A stretch of DNA of 64,000 nucleotides from Branchiostoma belcheri (Eukaryota; Chordata; Leptocardii; Amphioxiformes; Branchiostomatidae): contig NW_017804120.1 of NCBI RefSeq assembly GCF_001625305.1, positions 1,539,239 to 1,603,238 on the forward strand, in the 5' to 3' direction. Positions 33,901 to 45,550 of this stretch are shown in pieces. The stretch's first letter is position 1. Every line of letters begins with the position of its first letter. The notes beneath the pieces were generated by a model. That model did no database searches, was not told the DNA's origin, and saw only the letters and a list, made by a program, of their open reading frames with translations. Position numbers and translations under genes: made by a program.

Positions 33901-35890
33901 AGTAAACAAACATTGTATTACTAATGGAGATTCCTAATAAACATAAACATAAATAAACATAAAAAGCATGGTAAGATTAATGATTAATGAAATAAACGTA
34001 CATAGTGGGTATAGAGCTACACTCGGTACAGTTGAAGTTGGAAGTAGAGGATGGATTAACAGTGAGAACACTGCGAAACTGAAGTCACTCTGCCTAGTCA
34101 GTCATAAGGACCGTTAAGTCAGACATCTTAAAAGTAGCTAGACTGGGGAAGTGCGCACTTTGTGCATCTTATGCCATATACTGCGCTAGAAACACACAGG
34201 GTTGGGAAAGTACCTCAGGGCTATTCTCTTGTAAAAGATAAATTTGATGCAACAGGCTTGATTCTTTTCTTTTTTTTGTAAGTATACGTATAAATGAAAT
34301 GTATGTGTAGAAAACAATTTTAATCGAAAAGTTTAATGTCCGAGGCACACAGTTACTTGTTATATTTTACTTACCTTGCGCCCTCCTCTTAATTATAATG
34401 AGATAAAGGGCTGGCCTAGGTGTACTTCAACGAGTCATCTTGTATATATTTGTATATTGAAATAAAGATGATTTTAACCCCCATTTTCGCGTACATCTGT
34501 TTCATGTTTGGTAAGAGTGGATGGAAGTAGAGTCTTTGTATGTGAACCTTTTAAGTGTTGTCGGTTAACTTCTGGTCCCGAAATTTTCCTTGAGGATCAA
34601 AATTTTTAATGGTATTTGGCTGTTGGCCCTGGAGCCGAGAAGCTGACTTGTGGCTACGCTTGGTTATTGTCTGTGAGTGTCTATAATCATGAACTTAGTT
34701 TATATGTTGGGCATCAACAAACTGAGGCTTTTTCCCCTTCAAATTTGAAATAAAAAGTCTGGTAACGATGGAGTCTTACAGAAACTGTTGAAAGATCTGG
34801 CAGCCCACTGGGTGATAATCCACACAAGCCACTGGCACTGCCATATATGTATGCGTAGCCTGGGTTCCAGACCCATAGCACACTGGACACAAAATATTTT
34901 GTATCCAAGATATTTTGTATCCAGTGTGCTTTGGGTCTGGCATCCAGGCTAGTGTATGCGGGGCAAAAGCCACTATTTCTCTCAGGCTCAGAAGGCCCAT
35001 TCGAATAATTCTGAGTCCCCTTTGGTGAGTCCTGCGATCCAAACCAACTGAAAACAGCCCTTTTCTTGGTATGTGTGGATAAATGCTGGTATTTTCCAGT
35101 TGGAGAGTTATTTCTGTTTCTATTTTGGCGAAAAAAAGGATTTTGGTCTTGTTTTGGCTGCCTGACAGAGTTTTAAAAGGAATGCCACGCTGTTGTGTTT
35201 TGGTGATGTACAGGGGGGATTAGAGGTCATGACCTCAGTGTTTCCATCTATCGTACTTATTTTGTCTGGATGAAATATAAGATTTTGGGACTAAATGGAC
35301 AATTTGGAGGTTGGACTACCCTGCCAATGTGTGTATGCAATAGTTGAACATTCAAGTAGGTGATTTTTGACGATGTTAACCATATATTCCAATAGGGGCT
35401 GGAAATAGTTGTCTGTGCCCTTTGACAGTCTTATCATAACAAAAGAGGTCATTTAGTATTTCCGCATAAATTATGCAAATGAGTTCTTGATTTGAATACG
35501 TTTTGTTTAGTGACATTTACCTTCATCTTCTTCATATTCGTCTTCGCTGTCCCAGTAGTCGTCGTCGTCGTCGTATCCTTCTTCTTCCTTGTTCTTCTCT
35601 GGGTCTTCTTTCTCCTTGTTCAGTTGCCCTGGGTCTTCTTCCTTGTTCTTCTCTGGGTCTTCTTTCTCCTTGTTCAGTTGCCCTGTGTCTTCTTCCTTGT
35701 TCTTCTCTGGGTCTTCTTTTTCCTTGTTCAGTTGCTCTGGGTCTTCTTCCTTTTTCAGATGCTCTGGGTCTTCTTCCTCCTTGCTCAAAGGCTCTGGGTC
35801 TTCTTCCTCCTTGCTCAAAGGCGCTGGGTCTTCTTTTTCGGCAAGCTCGAGCTTGCTCAAAACCTGCTCAAGCTGGTGTTCGTCCGCCAT
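30950..35890 (-). CDS. P-loop NTPase, sulfotransferase-like, with acidic N-terminus
   Basis: Exons on the - strand: 35521-35890, 33479-33744, 32838-32955, 30950-31860. Phases agree and give 554 residues. Residues 1-123 are Glu/Lys/Asp-rich with three 18-residue repeats built on NKEKEDPEKNKEED. Exons 2 and 3 encode a mixed helix/strand region (VVAFFKEHGHEYSIYTVDF, then LSKLQEVADSIAEEVEHVQ). The GRCGSTLF motif at the start of exon 4 fits the 5'-phosphosulfate loop of sulfotransferases. YRNGMQFYESH about 90 residues later fits the 3'-phosphate region. No signal peptide or membrane segment is seen, so it is probably cytosolic. The P-loop call is firm; transfer of sulfate and any acceptor are inference. 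Start ATG 35890 lies ten bases after an acceptor, so an upstream 5' exon is likely (36994-37070). Confidence 0.72.
32460..32780 (+). mobile_element. Penelope-like element fragment (GIY-YIG endonuclease end)
   Basis: The + strand frame reads FDTVRILDTEQDYFLRGVRE and continues AIYIRGHHPSLNHDGG, matching the C-terminal endonuclease region of Penelope-like retroelements. Then TFDPVLTSHF and an untranslated tail follow. It lies in intron 3 of the intact P-loop gene, in the opposite orientation. Confidence 0.6.
33080..33437 (+). mobile_element. Penelope-like element fragment with 3' tail
   Basis: The frame reads VKILDSDFFARGVKEAVYIR, then AHRPILNRDEG and TYDPLLRSRVSDVTF. The following tail (gttgatggagtcaaccgaaa) recurs at 62820, which links the orphan tails to this element. 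Confidence 0.65.
34857..34954. repeat. TAGCCTGG-type inverted repeat
   Basis: TAGCCTGGGTTCCAGACCCA and its near complement (tttgggtctggcatccaggcta) enclose a nearly palindromic core around ttttgtatcc. Confidence 0.65.
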
Positions 35891-36993
35891 TTTACCGAAG
35901 CCTGGTCAATGGATAAGGTATTAATTAAAAACATTGTAAAGCTTTACTATAGTAACGATCGACTCTCACTGGCCCACACACCGATTACTAGTATCTAATC
36001 AGTAGTAAGGCCATCTTGATTTGATTATATGGATGGCATCCTCTGGGAACCCCAAAACTGACGCGAGCGTGCGAATAAAAAAGTTTGGCAAAAAAGTTTC
36101 CTTCATTATGAAATCTACGTGGTCATATAGGTTGAACTTAACACACGTGTGTATGGCGAATAAAATTTGGTGGCTTTGATCAGAGCCCATCCAGTTGGCC
36201 AAGACAACTTAATAGCAAAGACGGTGATATTTTTTTGCATTTAGAAGTTATAGAAAGTCGACATGTTATTGCAGTTTGACAATTTTGGTTACTTTCATAA
36301 AACAATGGTAACTGACAGACAACGTACATGGAGTGCCACCTATACTATAGATCTATTTCTGTAATGCAATGCATGTATGAAATGATATTCGTCTCTTTTA
36401 CATTAGGTTTTTAAAGCATCCAATGCAGTTTCAGGGCGGCAAGACTAGTCTTTCAAAGTCAATTTTTCATGTCATTCTTTTAATGTAGTAAGTTGAACCA
36501 ATCCTGTCCCATAGAATACTGATATCTGTGAGGTAAAAATGCGACGTTACGGAAGGAAAATGCCCATGCTTGCTTGCTTTGAATCGTAGGCTGGTTCTAG
36601 CTACTAGTGACTGTATATTTATGGGTGCAGCCCAAATAAATAAAGAGACGCCTCACGTAGCTTGTTTTGGGCTATTTCAAACGCTTGAACTATGATAAGA
36701 TGACAAAAATGTGCTACGAAATGTGCTAAGAAATGTCAGTAAATGTCAACATGGCAGATTTCCTCATCCAGAATATTTTGCTACGCTGAAATTACAGTGG
36801 ATGTAAAAAAGCGGTTACTCAAGCAACTGGATATGATTTTGGAAACAGTTAGACGTCCTCTGGTCTCTCAGTCACTGACGAAAGCTAGTGGATACTAGCT
36901 GAAACGTCTGACCGTTTCCAAAATCATATCCAGTTGCTTGATGAGTAACTGCTTTTTGATGTCTTTTAAACTATACATAATTAAAAGACGTAC
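35891..36993. other. Upstream region of the intact P-loop gene
   Basis: It holds a MITE family B left part from 36009 (preceded by TAA, ending indistinctly near 36200) and an inverted repeat at 36811-36953 with arms gcaactggatatgattttgg and its complement. One arm recurs at about 15352-15400. No coding exon is seen. Confidence 0.55.
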
Positions 36994-37070
36994 CTGTGAA
37001 CCAGTTGTGAAACACTGCTTGTCGTTTGATGATCAACGCCGTTCTGATGAGAACAGACAAATGAACGCAG
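36994..37070 (-). other. 77-nt exon-like segment upstream of the intact P-loop gene
   Basis: On the - strand, tttatttcag precedes 77 bases that end TTCACAG|GTACGT. Length and both splice sites are kept relative to 29343-29419, so it is a candidate 5' exon. A further donor-bearing segment with a similar end (TACACAG|GTATGT) lies near 37687. Confidence 0.45.
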
Positions 37071-38502
37071 CTGAAATAAAAAGGAACAGACAATTAAAAC
37101 CCGGATAGACTGGTTTTGATGAATCATTGTCGATGTCTGCGGAAATCAAAAGAAGTCGCGCATAATCAGCCTGGATACAAGACTATTTTCATTACCCACA
37201 AAGGCAAGTTTTTCGGCTCCAAGGCCAACATGCCACGAATTAAATTTTATTACATGTACAGTCATTAAAAAATCTCTGGTTAAGTATAAAAATAATTAAC
37301 GGCTCTCGGTGGCAAATTTGCAGATATTGGCACATTGGCGCACCAAATCCGTAGTTTTTTTTAAACACAGATAGGCAGATATAGTATAGAGTGTTTTGGC
37401 ACACAGTTAGACAGATTAGGTGGGGAAGTCGTGTAAATTCTTTCCCAAGGGCACAACGTCAGGCCACGGTACTCTCCAAGCAGAGGTTGTGGGGGAATGA
37501 TCGTTAGCTTTTTATATATGGCCGTTTTTGTCGCTACCCCAATCTGGATTAGATGAATATCAGGTGAATATGAATATAATATATATATAGATAGAAAGGG
37601 TTTGTGAGAGTTCAATAAATGTGATGAAAAGGAGAGGAGAAAGATGTAGTTAAACCGGTAAATAGGCAGACCCGTTAAAGACATACCTGTGTACAACTTG
37701 TTGCTCCGAACACAGGAAATCAGACAAGTGAAAGACAACACATGCTGTAAGTGGATGTACCGGTCTGATGTAATGATGACACATTATGTAAGTTGTCTGA
37801 TGATGCCTGGGGTTAATGGTAATCTGACTGAACTTTATTTGCTTCTGGCCTCAAATGGGCTATGGCAAACATACAGTATATACATTAAAATCAAACGTAC
37901 AAATATACATATAACATAATAGAGAAATTAATTAAAAGTCAATAAATACAATTCATCAATCAACCAATAAACTAGAGGTCGGAGATCCCATGTCTTCTGA
38001 CTGTGGTGACAAAATTCCCCCTTCCCACTACTCTACTGCATTGAAATGAATTATACGTATGAACACACAAGCAAACATAAATACCGGTAAAAATAAAGAG
38101 TTAATGCCCTGCCCCAAGGTGTATATCGTGAAATAATCCCTGGTCAGGTGCAAAAACCACCGAATGAACCACAGAGTGAGTGTGTTTAATTTTTTTTTTA
38201 ATTGTGTTGTATTTTCAAATAAATTATTCAAAATAAACTGCATTTTTAATAGATAAATACTACAAATCTTAACACTACTGTTAGTGTCCTGTCCCCTGTA
38301 TAATGGTACGGTTCAAAAATTGTCAAAAATTATTCTAATAACCAACCACTTTTGAGGTTATGGCCTGATAACCAATGGGAAATGGAGCCTTCTGATTGGT
38401 CGATGTCGGCTGGCTATGATAATTACGCTTGAATTATAGTTCTCTGAAATAGGGCCACTAACATGGGGATGATGTTACATGGAATCTTAGTTCTTCCGAT
38501 GG
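37071..38502. other. No gene seen; SINE fragment and repeats
   Basis: About 37316-37470 is a - strand SINE fragment similar to 42013-42190 (gcaccaaatccgtagt, cccaagggcaca). The rest is AT-rich sequence with no recognised exon. The 3' UTR of the oxidase on the - strand should begin at 38502. Confidence 0.5.
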
Positions 38503-41500
38503 TTAATCGTTGAGTGTTCCAGTGTTCCAGTGACGGCCATGTAGGTAGTACGACTCATGTATGACCAGTGAAGGTTTAATGTCAGACAGCTGCGAACAGC
38601 CTGGAATAGGAGAGGAACAAATAAGATACTGTCCTGAGGGACTGTCCAACATCCCTATGTTACAACGTTGGGGTATTGGAGGTTGGTATGCCCTTTTCTG
38701 TTGGGTGTATAGTGAGCCATTTTAATTTACTGTTAATCGTACTCAGTCGCTTTAATTCAACGTTGTTGAGAAATTCTTCGTAAGGCATAATTGGTCATTT
38801 TAATTCCAGGTAATTTGTTATCCTAAATTCAATATAATAAAGCGTTATTGAAAAATTCTTCGTATTGCATTAGTCAAATGCCAGATTGTCCAAAAATCAA
38901 AATGGAGCGTCCAAGGTCCTCAGACTAGTTTTACCAGACACCCCATTGATACAAAAGAACAATTCAATGATTGCCAAAGCCTTACATTAGATTACAAGTT
39001 AGTTTACCATTAAGTGTTGCCAGCTTTCCTGAAATAAGTGTTAAGCTTGGTATTGACTAATAAGCACTCCAAAATTTACCGTAAAGTGTGGTTAGGATCC
39101 CCCATTGGAACAAAGAGTTGTCAGTATAGCTCTGTCAGCAAGTATTTTTAAAATGACTTTAAGGATTACTTGGAACATAGTGTTGTCGGAACATATAGGG
39201 GTGTCAGAACAAACGGTTACCAGAACAGACATTAAGAAAAGATTTACATGAGTCTTTGACATACCTGCCTGTGCCATAGCCAGATTGAGCTGTTCTTTGA
39301 ACAGTTGTAGAACTTGGTGGACCCCTTCTGCACCCTGCAATCAAGGATGTAAATAAGACTGGCCTTAGTGGGCTGAGTATATAAAAAGATATTCAGATAT
39401 ACATATTTTTTCTGAAAAAATCCGAGAAGCAATAAATCAAATTGGTGTGGCCTTAGACTTGTACTTATTACCTAGTATATGATAACTAGTATATATATAT
39501 ATATATATATTCTTAAAAACCTACGTTAGCTGCAAGTCCCCAGAGAACAGGCCGACCAATGAACACACATCGAGCCCCCAGCGCCAAGGCCTTCAGCACA
39601 TCTGTCCCAGTCCGGACACCTCCGTCCACGTAAACCTCCACCTTACCGCCAACCGCACGCACAATGTCTGGTAGTGCATCAATCTGGGAGTGGCGGGGGG
39701 AGGGGGGTAGGTATTAGTGCTGCATACCTAAACTCATGTTCATGTTCAGGTCCGGATTGAAGTCCAAAGGTTTAGGTTCAGGTCCAGACCATTAGATAGC
39801 TTGGAAGTTAGAAGTTTGGTTATACCGGCTATACAGATACAGATACAGACCTGTACGTCCAACCTAACACCATGGCATATAGAAAATTGCATATTGGCAA
39901 ATATTTTGTAGTGCACACGTACCGTGCTACCAGGGTTTAGAGGCAATATAACAAAAGTTACTAGTATCAAGATGCATTATTTGCAGAACACGTCTGGGTG
40001 AATCTATCTATCTTAGATATTTGAGAAAAATCTTTTAAGAAAATTTTGAGATTTTCTTTTTGAATATTGAGAATTTTCAGATCTTTTTTTATTTTCAACG
40101 ATGCATGGCGACTCTAGCTGGGGGGTCATTATGATCCGTACAGTGACAGGGAAGTTATTCGCAAAATATTGGCTATGTACTTAGTATAAGCTGAAAACAG
40201 TTAAAAGGAGACTTTGCCCAAAGTGACCTGGATTGCCCAAATTTAATCTGGATGCTGTTTCAGGTGATTCGAACTCACAACCTCTTGGTTCACTAACCAC
40301 TGGACTACACATGGTCAAACAGTAAAACTTACAGAAGCTGGTACTCCGTCCAGTTGTCTGCCTCCATGGTTGGACACACAGATACCGTCAACACCAACTT
40401 TGACAGCTTCCTTTGCATCTTCAGCTGCAAAGATATCCTTGTGTTAAGGCCACACCAATTTAATTTCTTGGTTAACGGATTTTTCTAGAAAAATAATGGA
40501 GCAGGTGGGCGAAAAAATTAAAAATAAAAACAGGCCTAGGCATCCTATTATGGCCCAAAATGGTACGATAGGAGCCATGAAGTCAATACACCAGGCTGGT
40601 TCAAAATTTAAACAATGAATTTTCAACTTTAAATGATACCATTGCATTGAAAGACGGAATAACTGTAACAACTAGGATGAAAAGGACTGTTTTCAACTGT
40701 TCAGGGCAAAATATGAGCATTTTGCAGTTGATTCTGAATTTTTATATTTATTTGCAAATCAGAAAAAAATGAAGCGAGCGAATCCGTTAACCAAGAAATT
40801 AAATTGGTATGGCCTAATCAAAACATAACAACGGCAACACAAAAAAAACTGCAATTAGACAAGTAACTGAATAAGATTTCGAAAACTGTCATTGGCAATT
40901 GTAATAGACAGTTTTCAAAACGTATCCCGGTGCTTGTAATGAGCAACAATTTTTTTGCGTATAGGACCTTTTTACCCCCCGACACTCTGCCTGTCAATCT
41001 TCCCCACAAACTTGCTGTCAACCTACTCTATCTTAGCCTGGGTTCCATCCTGGTTAGTTTACGTCCGCTCCCAACCATTGGTTGGTGGTAGCAACTGTGG
41101 GAGTGGACGTAAACTAACCAGGATGGAACCAAGGCTAACTCTATCTAGACAAACACAAAAAGTAAAAAACACAAATGTATATGTCAGGTAAAGTCATACA
41201 CAATACATGTATCTATACACAGACCTGATAGAATTCCTTTCAGTACAATTTTGAGCGACGTATTCTTCCTCAACCAGACCACATCGTCCCACGTGATTGG
41301 CTGCTTCACGTTGTCCCTCAAGTACGCGGTAAACTCCGGGGAGCGAGCGTCACCGGGAGCATCGTCAAACGTCAGGTTAGGAAGCCTGCAGGAGGAAATA
41401 ACAGGAAATAAAGGGGGAAATGTTATAACCACAGACTAACAGGAAGGTTGAATTGGAGGTTCTCCCCGCAGGCTGGGATGAAGTTAGTAAAGTAACAGGA

Positions 41501-43479
41501 AGTGAGGGGGAAATGGTATAACCACAGACTAACAGGAAGGTTGAATTGGAGGTTCTCCCCGCAGGCTGGGATGAAGTTAGTAAAGTAACAGGAAGTGAAG
41601 GGGGAAATGGTATAACCACAGACCCAACAGGAAGGTTGAATTGGAGTGACAGGAAGTGAGGGGGAAATGGTATAACCACAGACTAACAGGAAGGCTGAAT
41701 TGGAGATTCTCCCCACAGGCTGGGATGAAGTTAGTAAAGTAACAGGAAGTGAAGGGGGAAATGGTATAACCACAGACTAACAGGAAGGTTGAATTGGAGA
41801 TTCTCCCCACAGGCTGGGATGAAGTTAGTTAAGTGACAGGAAGTGAGGGGGAAATGGTATAACCACAGACTGACAGGAAGGTTGAGTTGTAGGTTGAACT
41901 CCCTGCAGGTTGAGAGGAAAATTAAGCAAAGTTACTGGTACCTCATATTCAGTTTCCTGTAATATTCATGCCTTATGGAAGCCAGTGGGATATTATAAAT
42001 AGACAAATTTTACATCTCTTGTTGGCAAATGTGCTGATGTTGGCACATTGGTGCACCAAATCCGTAGTGTGTATTGGCACACATTCTGACAGATTAGCCC
42101 AAGGGCACAAAGTTGGGGCACCGTGAGTATCAAACCTGAGACCTATTGTTTCAGAGTCCAAAGCTCTAACATTTGGCCACCGATGCCACGCAATAAAATA
42201 GACAGAATAGTGAAAAAGTCATAATTAGGAGTAAAATAAGAAATTCACATAAAAAATCTTTGATTTCATGTTTTCTGCAGCAGTTATACCTCACACCTTC
42301 TGCTGACTTCATCTCACTTTCTGGACGATGTTGGAACTGGAATCGCGGCTGGTCCACCGTTAGCCAGATCGCGGTGAAGCCCGCTCTCTCCGCTCGCTGG
42401 AGTAGTTCTCTGGTACGGTCGGGATCGTTCTGCAGAATCAGGTAGAACCACCTGACGCCATGCGGCGCGGTCTGGGCAATGTCCTCCATGGAACAGTTGG
42501 CGAAAGAGCTGAGCACAAAGGCTGAGTTGGCAGACGCTGCACCTACATTGAAGAACAATTCAAGAAACTTTATTAGCATGTTTCAGTTGAACGACAATAT
42601 CACAATCATACCAATCAGCTCATCAAACATAACTGGAAATTAAAGCAGTATTTGCAAGCAAATGCATTATATTTCACTCCCCATCTGTCAACTCTACCAA
42701 ATTTGACTGTTCCAAAATTTCTGTTTACTCAGAAATGAATTTTAACCAAAAAGGAACTACCGGTATTCCAACTTAAATATATCAACTTGATCTCAAGTGA
42801 CAATGCAATCTACAAAAGGCACCCCCATTCAAAATAGACCATTCCATCCCATAATTTATTTTCCTCTAGCTCCCAAAGTGGCATTAGTAGGTACCATCCT
42901 GGTCAGTATAACAAGGATGGCACCCTGGATATTGTGGCATTATTACTTACTCTCCATGCGGAGCATAGGCCACTTATATTTCACTCCATGTAGCATTTAA
43001 AGGAGTGAAATATAAGAAAACTCTTTAATGACAGCTAATGACAGCTAACCTGTTGCTGTTGCTTTTTCGCCATCAGGATGTGCGAGTGAGTGGTGGGCAG
43101 TCGGTGCGATGGCTACAGGCATGTCCAGTTGGCTGCCCAGGACGGTGGCTGTAGTGTCCACTCTGGACACATCACGAAGGACACGTGGCAGCAATCTGTA
43201 CCTGGGTAGTCAAAATGTTACAAAATTAGCCAAAACAGGGAGGAACGATGGAGACCTGAGAGTATCAGGCTGCACCGGGGCAAATGTTACAACTTGAGCT
43301 TTTACCTAAGTGGGAGGAATGAATGTTTGGTAAAAAAACATTCTTGCAGATGTACCTTTACCTGCATCTGCAAAATGTACAAAAACTTTAGAGGGAGGAA
43401 AGAACAGTTAGAAGTCATAAGGATGACTGGATAATATGCACATAAAGTTGAAACAAGAAACTTTTGGGGCTTTCTATTT

Positions 43480-43524
<45 letters not shown>

Positions 43525-44737
43525 CCAGTCAATCAATTAGCCAATCAATCAGCTAATTGAGGTAATTTGAGGTCAAATGAGATGAGGTAATTTTTAAAAA
43601 ACTTAACATTTAAAGGCATTAATGATGAACAATGTTTGAACCATTTTGAACTTATAAAGTCAGCAAAAGTTTTATTATATTATTAAAGATCATCAACATG
43701 AAACCTACAGTGGACCTCACTGGAAGACAGAAGAAAGATGTCTAGACTATGCATGATGTACAAAATGACTAATAAACTGGTGGATGTCCCAACTACTAAG
43801 TACCTAATACCAGCCCAGAAGAGAACAAGAAATAGCCATGCATTCAAGTACCAGAGTTATCAACCAAGGATTGAGGTGTTCAAGAATTCATTCTTTCCTA
43901 GAACTATCGCAGAGTGGAACTCACTGTCACCAAGTACAGTAGGGGCATTGTCAATAGATAGCTTTAAACAATGTCTAGAGCTAGAAGTTCAAGGGTTAGG
44001 TGTAACAAGTCGATCGGTGTAATATAGCCAGCTGCCGCCGCGCCGCGTGCCTGCGAAGCTGGTGTGTTACGCCGAAAGGCGGTTTTACCGGCTATACAGA
44101 TACAGATACAGATACAGAACATGCAGAGAGCATTACAAGGTGCGCCCTCTTGAATGAGGTCAACGTTCACTAGGTCAAAGTCCACACAGTTGTTTCCAGC
44201 AAGAATGAAAGTTAAAAATTAACAATCCAAGTTTTAACAAATTGAAGTGTCAATGCAAAGAAAGTATCAAAATATCATAGAAATGTTTACCTAAACTCGG
44301 AGACAAACGAAACAAAAAGCTGGAAAAGCCCAGGCTAATTAAAAAGTTGCAACATATGGATGCATTGATATTCAATCAAATTACATGTAACTTTATCTGC
44401 GTCTGTAAGACATATACTGATATATCCACACTTGCTATTATACGTTTATTACCAGTTCGCAATGTTGTTTGAAAGGGGCAAACATTCCTTATTTGTCGCA
44501 ATTTGTCCACGTATACATTCAAGATGGGAAAGGGACTGCTATTTTTGGATGAGACACTCAACGTTTTAATACGTACCTCTGAAAAGCCCGCTCATTTTCC
44601 TGAATTGTGAAGCCATTACACGATGGAAAACTGTAGTATTCCCACACGTCGCTAGGTAGACGCTTCTTTGCTAAAGATTTGAAGTCCTCAAGACGTGAGA
44701 ATGACACTTGAGACGCGCAACAGGACACAGAACTCAT
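38503..44737 (-). CDS. FMN-dependent 2-hydroxyacid oxidase-like (glycolate oxidase family)
   Basis: Exons on the - strand: 44577-44737, 43050-43201, 42290-42542, 41225-41385, 40333-40424, 39525-39683, 39265-39334, 38503-38600. Phases agree and give 381 residues, close to the roughly 370 usual for HAO. The TIM-barrel FMN motifs are clear: VWEYY (31-35), LTVDQPR (165-171), VLKGILS (236-242), [11 protein letters not shown] (259-269) and [17 protein letters not shown]. The usual catalytic Lys (K238), His (H262) and Arg (R265) are present. Oddities: the conserved QLY that supplies a catalytic tyrosine reads YLI here (138-140), the arginine-rich GRR segment after the VDTPR-like motif is absent, and the C-terminus (NTGTLND) has no SKL-type peroxisomal signal. 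It may have a different substrate or weak oxidase activity. Family placement is firm; function is inference. Confidence 0.87.
39405..39452. mobile_element. MITE family A, right-end fragment
   Basis: It ends AAATTGGTGTGGCC followed by TTA, with ctgaaaaaatccgagaagc upstream. It lies in oxidase intron 6. Confidence 0.5.
40250..40316 (-). mobile_element. tRNA-like SINE head
   Basis: The - strand reads GTAGTCCAGTGGTTAGTG (A-box like) and GAGTTCGAATCACC (B-box). It is an isolated head, lacking a closing acceptor stem. Confidence 0.5.
40448..40814. mobile_element. MITE family A, full copy
   Basis: The ends GGCCACACCAATTTAATTTC and GAAATTAAATTGGTATGGCC have TAA on each side (40445-40447 and 40815-40817). 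It is 367 bp and sits in oxidase intron 4. Confidence 0.85.
41034..41137. repeat. TAGCCTGG-type inverted repeat
   Basis: Arms of about 42 bp (tagcctgggttccatcctgg, ttagtttacgtccgctccca and complements) enclose a short loop. Confidence 0.7.
41425..41900. repeat. 93-bp minisatellite next to oxidase exon 4
   Basis: The word ataaccacag starts at 41425, 41518, 41612, 41672, 41766 and 41859, giving spacings of 93, 94, 60, 94 and 93. The array begins about 40 bp from the exon 4 acceptor, so it lies at the splice site and branch region of the - strand gene. Confidence 0.85.
42013..42190 (-). mobile_element. tRNA-derived SINE in oxidase intron 3
   Basis: The - strand shows a tRNA-like head (gtggcatcggtggccaaatg, then ttagagctttgg) and a body (gtgcccttgggctaatctg) shared with 37316-37470. 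Confidence 0.6.
43475..43560. repeat. (TCAA)n microsatellite
   Basis: Runs of tcaa units with decay toward 43560, in oxidase intron 1. Confidence 0.85.
43703..44115 (+). mobile_element. CR1/L2-like LINE 3' end
   Basis: The frame reads [20 protein letters not shown], then [20 protein letters not shown]. It is followed by a GC-rich 3' UTR and a (gataca)n-type tail (ctatacagatacagataca). The same tail occurs in reverse context near 39826-39850. It lies in oxidase intron 1, opposite strand. Confidence 0.75.
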
Positions 44738-45439
44738 CTAGATTTTCAGTTGTGTATCTTAACACTTCCAAACAGTTTGACCGGGAATAGGTCAAAGGTC
44801 ACTACCTGCTTACTCAACAAGTGTCGCAATTTTTAGACAGTAGCATAGGGAGATTTTTTTATTTATTTAGGTTGTATAAAATGATATACAGTTAGGACTG
44901 CCCAACTATCCGGAGGCTATTTAAAAGTGTACCCGGAGGAATGTCCGCTCACCTGGAGGAGTGTACGCTCAAACCTGGAGGAATGTCCGCTCACCTGGAG
45001 GAGTGTACGCTCAAACCTGGAGGAATGTCCGCTCACCTGGAGGAATGTCCGCTCACCTGGAGGAATGTACGCTCAAACCTGGAGGAATGTCCGCTCACCT
45101 GGAGGAGTGTACGCTCAAACCTGGAGGAATGTCCGATTTTGTGAGGAATGTACCAATTTCGGAGCAATGTCCAGATTAGATTGGTCGGAGTGTTTAAGCT
45201 GGGTATTGTGAATTTCTCATACTAGTAAAAAGTTAGGTTCAAATGATTTTATTATAAATAAAGAAAAAGTATGTATCCCGCTGCAATTTCTATGTGCCAT
45301 TCTATTTCAAAGTGGTAAATTGCTTTAATTTGACGTGTAATTGAGTTAAACTACAGCACACATATGTAAAGCGCTTTGTTTTGTTTATTATTAATGATAA
45401 ATACCCACCTTGCCTTTTTCCGGAATTCCAAAGCGAAAG
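44738..45439. promoter_or_regulatory. Divergent promoter region with minisatellite
   Basis: About 700 bp separate the - strand oxidase start from the + strand ATG at 45440, so the region probably drives both. It contains the 42-bp minisatellite at 44936-45142. No clear TATA box is seen. Confidence 0.45.
44936..45142. repeat. Two-module minisatellite, 42-bp period
   Basis: Units alternate ggaggaatgtccgctcacct and a 22-base form (ggaggagtgtacgctcaaac plus ct). About five pairs are present, with one module doubled near 45023-45062. Confidence 0.9.
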
Positions 45440-45550
45440 ATGGCGTCAGGAGGCAAATCGCGTCGTAGCGTCGCAAGTTTGGACGTACCTCGAGCTCGCC
45501 CCTGTAGACTGGATATAATATCAGCACTCCAGCTCAATGTCGACCTAAAG
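45440..45550 (+). CDS. Candidate first coding exon of the Spot14-like gene
   Basis: ATG 45440 in good context (gcgaaagATGG) opens 37 codons rich in Arg and Ser (MASGGKSRRSVASLDVPRAR at the start). It ends at a strong donor, CTAAAG|GTGAGA, in phase 0. The exon at 48834 has a phase 0 acceptor and is open through its own ATG, so a join is possible. It could instead belong to another transcript. No family is recognised. Confidence 0.4.

Noticed and set aside
35492..35998. Leu/Phe/Ser-rich ORFs on the + strand with apparent membrane segments
   Set aside because: They are antisense to the acidic repeat exon of the P-loop gene, whose splice sites and paralogue support the - strand reading.
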